Below are positions 1 through 11,277 of a stretch of 64,000 nucleotides of DNA, one piece after another. The stretch lies in assembly GCA_029948255.1 (NCBI GenBank), contig JALIZF010001696.1, positions 409,001-473,000 of the forward strand. Direction: 5' to 3'. The notes below the pieces were generated by a model. That model had not been told where the DNA came from. It worked only from the letters and a program-made list of their open reading frames with translations, and did no database searches. The translations under genes were made by a program, and so were the position numbers. This DNA comes from Telmatactis stephensoni (Eukaryota > Cnidaria > Anthozoa > Actiniaria > Isophelliidae). Position 1 is the stretch's first letter. Each line of letters starts with the position of its first letter.

Positions 1-75
1 TATGATGGTGTACCCCCTCCTGAACACGGTGCACCCCCTCCTGAACAGATAATCCTGGATCCGCCCCTGGACAGC
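1..75. repeat. Fragment of an interspersed repeat at the window edge
   Basis: Two near-identical copies of a 22-base phrase (GTACCCCCTCCTGAAC, then GCACCCCCTCCTGAAC) are followed by AATCCTGGATCCGCCCCTGG, a phrase I associate with interspersed repeats in invertebrate genomes. It is cut by the window edge. Confidence 0.35.
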
Positions 76-544
76 CTACTTAAGCTCCTATTCTCAGACA
101 TCAGTTGTCTATTAAACTATCATTTTAGTGATTCTCTTTCATGTCCCTGATGAATGTGTACTATAAGCTTTGATTACGGTTTGATTTCAAGAGCAACATA
201 GTCCTTGCTCTTTAACATAGTGCTCTTTTCCTAATGCGGACAACGCTGCGAGGTTCTCGTCGGCGACATGCTGAGATAGTTGTCGGTTGCATTTGACTTA
301 GTTTACTGTACACTTTTTAATATGATTACTGAATAGGTAGGAGAATATAGTACGTATTAAACTAATTTGACTGTACAGTTTATACCGGCTTTACTTGCAA
401 ATATTGGTTTGTCGTTTTCTTGTGTTTCTGTTTTGATATTGCGATTATTTGTTTGTACTTAGATCTGTACATGTTTTACTTGAGGAAGATTTTTGAGGTT
501 GACGTTGATGAGTGTGGCCTCTAAAACGAAAAAAAAAAATCTAT

Positions 545-885
545 ATTTTAACAAACTTTTCAACCAATCATAGCGCGCTTAAGGTTCTATGACGTAATCT
601 ATGCGTGTGTACTGTAATTATCTATGCGTGTGTACTGTAATTAAACACGTTTCTCGGCCAATCAGAGGGCGCGTAATATACCATTTATTATATAATAGAA
701 TACAAACGCATGGACAAATTAAATTTATTTGTTTTGTATAATATTGGTATGGAATTATTTCAACTAATCCGAGCGCGCCTAAGATTCTCTCGACGTCATC
801 TGTACGTGTGTACAGTAATAACACATTGTTCATGACCAATCAGAGCGTGCGTAATATATCAATTATTATATATATAATCATCAAA
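545..885. repeat. MITE-like repeat, 'CCAATCAGAGCGCGCGTAA' family, two units
   Basis: Two related units (about 545-690 and 740-885), each with CAACyAATC.rAGCGCGC, a GACGTCAT-like site, CGTGTGTAC and CCAATCAGAGnGnGCGTAATAT, ending in ATTATTATATA. The first unit carries a perfect 23-bp tandem duplication (598-620 and 621-643). Relatives occur at 4911-5055 and 5405-5570. Confidence 0.6.
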
Positions 886-1045
886 ATGTACGTACTTTTG
901 AACTAACTTTTTCAACTCCATTCGTTGTTGATTTGGTTTCTTTGGAGACTTCGCTGTCAAATCTTTGTTGTGGGGCAGTTGTGTGACAACTGAAGATTTG
1001 GTTGTCTGACCAGATCTGCTTCTTCCTGCGGAATGCTTTGCGTAC
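881..1045 (-). CDS. aGPCR exon 23: cytoplasmic tail and stop
   Basis: 165 nt, residues 852-905. It opens with VRKAFRRKKQIW, the basic helix-8 region of adhesion GPCRs, then a Ser/Thr-rich tail with the stop (TGA) at 881-883. Acceptor TTATTCCAG. A possible donor (AAA/GTACGT) lies five codons before the stop, so a longer tail with exons beyond the window cannot be excluded. A MITE-like repeat begins right at the stop. Confidence 0.75.
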   Translation of the reverse strand, partial: VRKAFRRKKQIWSDNQIFSCHTTAPQQRFDSEVSKETKSTTNGVEKVSSKVRTF

Positions 1046-3092
1046 CTGGAATAATTGCAAAATTGAAGAGTAAACTTTTTGAATCAGTACATTATTAATA
1101 ACAGTCACTTTAAAGGAAATTCTGGTATATCCACATCTAATCGGGATGAATCTAAAAACGCATTGCCACGTTTAGGCTGTCGTCCACACTAGATTCAAGT
1201 GCAGATAGCAAAAAAAGGAACATTTTCAAATTTTATCCGAATTATTGACGCAGCCTTGGCTATTGCAAAATAAACAAGACTTTATGCGTAGGAGAATTTC
1301 CATGCATGCATCTAAAAAAGTGTTGACAAAACAGTCGATCTATCATCATTAGGAACGCAGTTAGCAATGGTAGAATACTGCTACGATTTCCAGCTCGTGT
1401 CGCGTCTAAAAGTTGCCTAAAGAACAAAGAATAGCAAATTATTCCTTTGGCAAAATCTTACCTCAGAATTCAGTACGCAATGGAAAATGAAGATCAGAAA
1501 ACCCTGTGGAAGTGATTTGAAAAGTTTACAATACAATACAATACAATACAATACAATACAATACAATACAATACAATACAATACAATACAATACAATACA
1601 ATACAATACAATACAATACAATACAATACAATACAAATTATAGCCAAGTTATAAGACAGACTACCAGTTCAGTCCATAGAATGTATTTAGACCATCCCAC
1701 CCAACATTCTTATCGGACCCTATATTAACTTAGATCCCATTTACACTCAATTTTAATAAGAAAAATACCTGAAGAGAATTGAAGATCGCAAATAAGTACT
1801 GAAATGCCACAGTTTGGCTGTTGACTGCAAGAATACCAAACACCCAAGCGATACCAAGGATTGGTAACAAAACAATGGCCGACTTGACACCTGATCTGAA
1901 ATATCACGTGTTATTATTGATAGCAAGACTGCTTATTTATTTTATTTGCTATGTTTGTATGCTTGCAAAATGCTTCCAAATGTAGTATGGCATACGCTAT
2001 CCTCCGCAGACAACTCCTCTTGGCTCGTGGGCTTCCTGTGGCTATTTTGTCTTCATTGCCTATCCATTATCACCGCAAGATACCCAAGTTTACATCAATT
2101 AACTGTTTTAAAGGAGCGCAAATATCCAAGAAAATGACCAACAAAATTTCCCATTTTTTTTTTCCAAACCGCATCATCCTTGGCAATATATCAATTAATT
2201 TTATCTGTTTTGCCTCATACCTTGCTGTTTGTAGTTTGCTGTCGTCAGCTGGAGTGGGGTTGTGGAGCTTTAGGATCTCTCTAACAACGAGGGCAAGTAT
2301 AATAGCATTGACCTTGGAAAAAACGGCTTCGTCAGATAGAAATTTAAATTTAACATTTAATTTGCAGTTGTAACTTAACCCAAACATGCAACCCAAGCAT
2401 CTATGTTCTAGGTGAATACAACTTTATAATCAAAGTGTGTTTTATATGCTATCGGTAACTTGTACATTCACATCAATCTCACAGCTATTCCCTAACCATC
2501 CTTTCCCATATACATTTATTTCAAAAAACGTTGTACATGTCGTGGTTCAGAGCAACAAGCGTCAAGCCAAGACCGAAATGAATACTGGTTTGATTGTAAT
2601 ATATTCAAATCAGACTCGTTTCTATTGAACTAATATAATTTCAAAATGTGAACGTTTTCGTTTTCTTTGTTAGTATACCACACTCAAGTCATTATTAAAA
2701 CAAACATTAACATCAAAACCAAAAAACAAAACCTGCGCTCATTTCGGGCTTGTCTTGACGCTTGTTGCTTTGAACCGTAACAACATTTTCTGAAATAAGT
2801 GTGTAAATACTGATCTAAACACAAAGCCCATTAGAAGATCAAGGATAAGACAGGTTGTCAAATTTACCCTAGAGCATACTCCTGGACATTCCCTACATAG
2901 GGCTATATACATACCAAAACAATCACCAGAACAGGGACAGCAAAGCTCCAAATTGTGCCCTTCTCGACCGACAACCAACAGCTGCAAAAATAACATCCGT
3001 TTTAAGCAAGTTAACCTTTCGAAGTATCTTACGTGGTAGTCTTTCCCATCCTTACTCCCCTTCCATTGAGGACTGTACAAAAAAAAAAAGGA

Positions 3093-3176
<84 letters not shown>

Positions 3177-6100
3177 AAATACCTGTATTTCGTGCCATAT
3201 CCATCAAAACTAGAAACCAATGTCACAATCACTATGACTGCTGGAATACCTATAGATAATGAGAAAGAGTGTTTAAAAATGAACATATAAGAAAAATAAA
3301 ACAAGGGATGAATGGAAATTTGTAACACCGGATAAAAACAAGATACTGACGTTACTAGTCTAGGCCCTTCGTCAGAGTACAAGAAAGTGATGAATTCATT
3401 GATGGAAGACGAAGGGTCTCGGCTCAAAACCTCAGTAATTATGTTATCTCGTTTATAAGGTGTTACAGATTTCTATTCATCCCTTATTGTATCTTTATAC
3501 TGACCGACGCAGCTCAAACTAGCTAGTTCGGCACTCTTTAGTCTCCTTTAACTTCATTTAGGAAAAATTGTGCTCTTTTCTACGCTTTGCCTATCCACAT
3601 ACAGTTAAAAAAGGATTCTCACATTATAGACGGCCATCCTCTATTATATTAATTAAAATACCCTGCTCTTTAATGATTCACCGCGCATTTTTTAATTCTA
3701 GGCGGATAAAGACTCTAAGATCCACCTCAACTACCTGCCATGATCACGTGATTTTAGCTGACCTCACTTTCATGTTTAGGCCTGGTTGCATTTCAAATAA
3801 CTTCCATGGAAAAGGACAACTTACTCCAAGCAGCTATGACGTATCTTCTGATTCTGTTGTATCCCGTATCAAACACACGAACTACCATAACATACAGCCA
3901 CAATCCCTCTACAAGCATCCAGCAGAAGGCGACGAGGTTAAAAAAATGAAGGAACACTGCTACAAATGTACATACAGCCTGAAAACAAATGGGAAAACGT
4001 GATTTCGCTGTGAAAGAATGATTACTATTAGGATTGCGATAGCGAAGCTAGTGAGAAACAGGATTAGTAGGTAAAGGCCCGGACACACGGTGCTACGTTT
4101 CCCGAAATAGTTGCTGAAACACCGCGCGTAACTCGATTGCACCGTGTGTCCACCACTGAAACATCTCGTGCAATGGTGCGCGCAACAGTTCTGGACAGTA
4201 CTTGCAGAAGTAGAACTCGATCCTACTTCTGCGGCTGTTGCGCGCAACGTTTCGCGAAACATTGGAATGGGTGGACATACGCTTCAACATTGTGTTGCGC
4301 GAGATGTTTCAGCAAATGTTTCAAAAAATGTTGCACCGTGTGTCCGAGCCTTAAGAGCCGACAAAGAGTATCAGATATTTGTTTCAACTTTTGATTTCAG
4401 TATTTTATGCACTCTCAGAGGAATTTGAAATCTTACCTTGTTTGCTGTTGCATTTATACCAGACAAGAAGAAAATTTGCGCCAGGCCTAACGCAACCACC
4501 AGATTGAGATGAATCATGTTCGTCTCCGCCTTTGTTAACCTGGTAATAGTTTGTATAGTCAATTGCACAGTAAATTAATCATCAACTAATATATATTATA
4601 CAGATATTGATAGAGATCTAATTTCAATAAACGTCTATAGTGTATACATTTCTTTAGCCTGTGGCTATGGAATTAAGGGGCAAAATTGCACCCAGTAAGG
4701 TTTCAACCAGAAAGATTATTTTGAAAACTTGCAATCCAACTAACTAATAAAGATTCTACAGGATATGCCGTCTATTGAGCGCAACCACGAGACCATGAAT
4801 ACTTAACAAATAGATTCCATTTTTCCGTGCGTCTGTACTCTAATCGATGCACAGATGACGTCAAAATGTGGTGAGAACAAAAAAGTACGGAAAAATGGAA
4901 TCTATCTGTTTTATATAATATTTATCGAAACATTCCAACCAATCAGAGCGCGCGTAAGATTCGATGACGCCATCTATGTGTGTGTGCTCTAATCACACAT
5001 GGTTGTTCGACCAATCAGAGCGCGCGTAATATGCCAATTATTATATAATGCTGAATCCCGCACCCATGACGTCATATCTGACTAACGTTACGTCATACTT
5101 GAATAATGTTGCGTTATACCTTAAACATGTCAATGTGACAATAGTCAATAATTCACCAATCAGAGACAAGCTACATCCAGCATAGGTAATGGCTTCAAGC
5201 GCCTTCACGTGAGCTTTGGAGAGAGTCTGGAAAAAATAGTAATAATAATAATAAAGTTTATAAAAAGCTTATTCCATCAATCCAGCTTGTAAGATAGGTA
5301 AGGTAAGGTAAGGTATCTCAAAACGACGTTGAGTGGCATGCATGACTGATGTTTTCACCACAAGTCGACATCTTGTTTGCATGTATTGGAGAACAGACGC
5401 ACAGAAAAATGAATTTATTCGTTTTATATAATACCAAAATATCTCAGCCAATCAGAGCACATACAATGCTCTGTGACGTCATCCACCCGTCTACACTGTA
5501 ATAACACACGGTTCTCAACCACTCAGAGAGCGCGTTGTATAGCAATTATTACATAGAGCGATAACACTTAAACCGTGAAATAACTTAGCAACTAAATAGA
5601 GACAAATAGTAGCAAAACCCTTTGTATTCTATTGTTTCATTAGTACTATTTGTACTTTTTAGTTAGTACTTGAGGGTCCTGAAGGGGGGTCCAAATCCCA
5701 TTCCCAGCCTACTTTTTCATTAAAATCCCAATCCCAGTCATAAATTTCTCAAAAATCCCATTGCAGTTTCCCTTTTCACAAAGTAAGTCATAAAAATAGA
5801 CATGTGACCAGTCTCAGTCTCTCAGATGCATAATATACCGAAAAGTCCTGGGTATGATTTTTTTCTTTTTCGTTTTTTTGTGCGTCGACTTGTACGGTTT
5901 TGCAGTTTTTCAGCATCAAATCCCATTCCTATTTGATGTTCTGTTTTCCATTCCCAGTGACAAAAAATTCCCAAATCCCAGTCCCAGTACAGCAAATCCC
6001 ATTTCCCAGTCAAAAAAAACAGGCAAATCCCAGTCCCATTTTACCCCTTCAGGACCCTCGTACTTGTTTCACGGTTTTAGTGCTATCGCCCTAATTAATT

Positions 6101-9100
6101 ATATATAAGTGATACCTTTTCGTCTTCAGTAACTTTCATCAGTACAGCAAAGTTTGTCAAGTGATCACACAAGCACACGGTGTAGTTTTCATTCGATGCT
6201 TCCTCGTCTTGTCTGCAGCCCTCACTGGACCAGACACCTGTAGAATTCTCGCTACTTTTAAAGCAAAAAAAAATATATGAGCGTAACGTATATTTGACCG
6301 CTATAAAAACACACGTTTCTATAGATTATATGCTTTAATCAAAAGAACAAACAAGATGTTAGAAGAGCATGCACAAGAAAAGTGTTAGGAATCGAGTAAT
6401 GCCGAAAATGATTTTCGTGACGCGGACACAAATTCTAAAAAAAAATTGGATAAAATCAAGAAATTTACGTTTGTTAGAATGTAAACTGCATGTATATTCG
6501 AAATATCTCATGGAACAAACAAACGAAAGAAACTCGATTATCAAATATTGTAAAAAATATGGAGAGAAAATGCTGCCTGCAAAAATAAAGGATGTGAAAA
6601 AAATATGCATATATTAATAATAATTAGCTCAGAATCAATTTAAATGAAAAATAATTAGAATTAGTTTCAGGATACTTAAGAGCAAAATTCTAATTATTGA
6701 AGAACCGAGGAAAACATAAAAATGAAAAGACAAGACAAGAAGAACAAAGAAAGAAAAAAAACAAAAACAAAAAAGATTATGGCGTTGACAGGATTCGAAC
6801 CTGCAGCTAGTTGAAAGGCACCCCCCGGAAATAAAATATGTCAAAAACAAGAAAAAAAAAAATCAAAATGAAATTTTGGGACGATTCTCCCGAGACATTC
6901 AAAGAAGCTGAGACATCGAATCGACTTACGTTAAGGATGAAGATTTCGGCCCCATCCACGCTATCCCGGTGCTACATAAAAACAGTTGACTTAGCCCGAA
7001 GGCCAGGGAGGGAGACGATATCCGGACCCTAATCCATACCTTTAGATATCACCTTAGACCGCTGCGCTACCTGGACACTTAATAATTTTAATGTCTAATC
7101 GGGGTAGTCTATTCGGCGAAGTTTCATTATAATGCTAATATGCTTGTCCAAAGTCCTCTGGGAGATAACAGAACCAATCAAAGTCTAGATATATAAAGAA
7201 TAATTTTACACTAATTGGATAGAGTAAATAAAAGAATATATTTTTGGGAACATTTTTAATGCATCAAGCTCTTTCACAAAGACGTTACGGCATCGCAGAA
7301 ATCGGTTTATGGATTTTCAATCATCACTGAAGGTTAACGTAAGGATCAGCAAGCAACCACATTTCCTATTGAAGGTACTCCAGGATACGCAAGGATACTC
7401 CTTAGGCATAATCAGACGAAGGCCGAAGCTCGAAACATCAGTAAAGTTAAGTACTGTAAAGGAATTTACAATTTGGTTTTATGCTCATCATTTTGTTGAT
7501 TTTACCTGGTGATGATCAACTAGATCGAAAACGTTTGTTTTAAGATTCAACCAAAATTGTACATCATTTGTTATTATTTGTTGATCATATTCTACATCGA
7601 GAATCGAAATAAAGCAAGTACTAGAATAGTTTACTTAAACGTACGGATGCGTACTTTATCAAAAGCAATCTCATCATATACAAGTATATTATAATTTCAA
7701 ACCAAGTTTGATGCAACTAACGATATTAGTCGTATATATAATCGAGCATAAAAGCTCTGTGTCTTCAGGATTGATTTATATACCTTATCATTTCTTATAG
7801 TTTTTTATGCGATATCGGCTCGCGAGAACTCAATGTACGCGATTTGACAGAAATATTCTCCGGAATCTGATCCGTAAAGAGAAAACAGGCTGTTTAACTC
7901 AAATAATCGCAACACTGCAGATGTTAATAATGGACAAGTTTTATAAGTATAATTTCCTTTGCTCAGAGGGGAATACTTATATAATACTATAATATTTACA
8001 CACCAAATTCAAAGAGTCACTGCAGCCTTATTTTAGATATAATTTCCATCGCATTTCTTGCATGTCAACCCTTCAAAAATATAAATATCCGCTCCTCACG
8101 CACCACATATTGAAGTTCTCGCTTCTCTTTATATTTTTTATATTTCTATTTGTGCGTGTCCCGTAACGCGCTAACTAAAAATAGTCAAATCCCGCATCCA
8201 ACCAGATCAACCGACTGCGGTCAAATGTCTGCGCATGCGCGAATTTTCGCGGGCTAACGCGCGTCCGCGTCTTCATCATAGGAATCCCAAGGCAATATTT
8301 TTGAATCTTTGTTAGATTTTCTATATCATGTCTTCCAGCTTAATTTTCAGCACGCGTGCAAAAAGGAAAGTACCAGGTGAAATGGCAGGCGACAAAATAT
8401 ACTACAATGTCTTTAACTCTGGTTTTTAGGACTAAATTTCGCCTGAAAAGTTTTCTTTGTTTCACTGCCAAATGTTTTCATTGTGAAAGACTTTTCATAT
8501 GGCGCGCATGCGCGATACATTATGCCAGGTGTGCAACAGACATATTTTAGACCCTACTCCACCATAAAAAGCTGTATGTGCACAAAAGAGCACTGAGACC
8601 TTCACTGGAAATTTTTGCACATTCCCTATCATTTGAACTGGACAACATCTTCCTAAATATTTCCTAGATATTTCCTGCCGTAGTAGATTGCATTTTCTTA
8701 GATATTTCAGGAAATATCTAGGAAAAGGCAATTTCCTACGCGGTAGGAAATATCTAAGAAAATGCATTTTCCTATTATAGGAAATATTTAGGAAAATGTA
8801 TTTTCGCATTTTTTTCCAGTAAATGTTCCTACTATAGGAAAATTCCATTTTTCTATATATTTTCTACGTATTTCCTATGATAGGAAATGAGGAAAAATTT
8901 TGTCTGCGCGCACCACCGTACGGAAAATCTTTGACATTAAAATGCCTAAAGGTGGGAAAACACGTAATATCACGTGTCGTGCATTTCTCAGTCTCTTGTT
9001 TAAGTTCTTTTGTGTGGGTCTGCAAATGAATGATCTGACATTCATTTTAAGCATATATAACCACAGTAAAAATATCTCTTATAGCACGCAAAACTTACTG

Positions 9101-11137
9101 CTTTTTGGATTTTACTTTGGAATTAAGCATCCACAAGCGCACATTCTTAAACTGACTTTGTGAAATTAACTTACCTTGCGGTAAAATTCCAGAAAACACA
9201 CAGCATCGATTGCTCTTTGGATCTTTTAAACTAAATTATAAGAAAGAATGGCTCAATATAGAAGAATTAATGATTTTGAGATCAGGGGAAACAGATAGTG
9301 TCAAAATTGACAGACGTTTTTGTGTAGCAGGAACTACTTCTCGATCTGATTGACATTTTTCTATATGAACCAGCTTTTCGCATTACAGGGGAAAAGTACA
9401 TTGACATTTCCAATGGGATTAGATAAGAGCTCTAAACTCGTTACTAGTCTTTGAGTACCATTTGCAGCCGCAATGGAGTTCGGGAAGGAAAGCACCGCCC
9501 GTTCAGCGCGAGTCTAGTAAGAGAAGGTGCTTCAGCGACGGTCACTCGGCGGAAAGGATAATGTTGACATGTTACATAGGGATTGATTTTAAATTAGAGC
9601 AAGTAATCGAGGCCATAGAAAAATATACCCGTAAATTTTTATAAGAGGTTGGTCGCGTCAATTGTTGATTATTTTATTTGCAAAATGTAAGCTACTTACT
9701 CTTTTGTGCTGTAGCCTTAGTCGTACTGATTCCTTTTCCAGAGCTTTAGGAGGTGGAGTAAGAGAGCTTGTTATTATTCGACTATTAAGGAAAAACTTTC
9801 CTTTCTCGTTTCTGAAAGAGTAATTCAAGAGACAGTTTGTTCAATCTTGTGAAAACATGAAGGAAAATAAGTCTACTCAAGCATAATTATAACCGAAAGA
9901 TAGAATGAACGAATGAATGAATGGATGGATGGACTGAATGAAATATAAAACTCACCCAGCCACTGTGGAGATATTCCCTCGTAAAATGTCGTCTAGATTC
10001 TTATAAAGAGAACTGAAGACAAAGTAATCTCCTACAAGACAAAACAAATTCAGTTCAAACAAACTTGGTCACCAATCAGGTTTATCACTAAATTTTGGGA
10101 CTGCTTTTGACGACGTCACTTACTCGTGTCTGATTGGCTCTTTTGTATGCTTATTTCGTCATTTGATTCAAACGACGCTTGTCGATTTTTATCGGGAAAG
10201 ACGAAGTTATTTCCGAGCTTTTTTATCTGTAGCACTGAAAAAATAAATTTAAAATTTAATTAACGTACAGTAGATTTTAGACATTTGGCTAGGTGGAAGT
10301 ACTGCGGTGAATAGTAATTGTAGACGTACAGAAATGCTAAAAGGTTTAGAGCTCAAGCAGTCCAAACTGGTCAGCGGTTACGTTAGCCATGTGTGCGTGC
10401 GCCTCCATAAGGGATGCTTACTTTATCTCGTCCTTTCTCTTGTTGTTAAGAGTCTTGCTTTTTCAAAACGATTATTGAATTAAGTATATTCTTGTACTTA
10501 TTCGCGTGGTGTGCCAGCGTTTGGGTACCCAAGTAAGTAACACAATGAATAAGACGAGACAAGCATGGGGCGTCCCACATGGTGGTGCACGCTCACGTGA
10601 CTAATGCCGGCAAAGCGTTCAACTATACATCGACTTGGACTTCCTGTGGAATTATTAAAAAAGTGTCATACTTATGTTAGGGTATTCCTCAACAATTGGC
10701 TGTGAACTCTGATTTAGTTGTTCTGCCACTATGTTCCCAAGTTGTTCAACTTCCAATGCTACCTCTAATCCAGCATCATTTTGCTCCACTGGGTCAGACT
10801 CATCGAGGAGAAAAGTTATCTTTCTTGCTGCTGTCTAAAAAGTCATGAAGATCTAGCTTTTCTTAATTATTTAGTGATAGTTGTTTTGCTTCTAGCCTTT
10901 TTCTGCTTCCTCCTATCGCTCCTCTTTCTTAAATTTGTGACGCGCTGTGCAACAACTCATCTGTTCAAATCGAGCTCGGCTAAATAATGACACATGATTT
11001 TATATCCCTCCAACGATCGGCCCCTTCCCCAAAATACATTTTGAATTAACTCCTTAATTTTTTACTATCTTTCTATAAATTTCTTACCATCTTTCACTCA
11101 GTCCCATCTTTCTTGTCTTCAGTCCCTCAGTTTTTTT

Positions 11138-11197
<60 letters not shown>

Positions 11198-11201
11198 TAT
11201 T

Positions 11202-11277
<76 letters not shown>

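Larger units (their letters stand above)
6255..9174 (-). other. Intron 13, splitting the GPS motif
   Basis: 2.9 kb, AT-rich. It contains the SINE-like element (6790-7075) and a dyad-rich patch (8640-8890). No coding exon is supported; the two opposite-strand ORFs near 6360-6617 are AT-rich mirror images without family resemblance. Confidence 0.6.

Noticed and set aside
6780..6830. Apparent tRNA 3' half (B box, CCA-like end, T run)
   Set aside because: The matching 5' half is not at tRNA distance and the acceptor stem cannot form, so it is not an intact tRNA.
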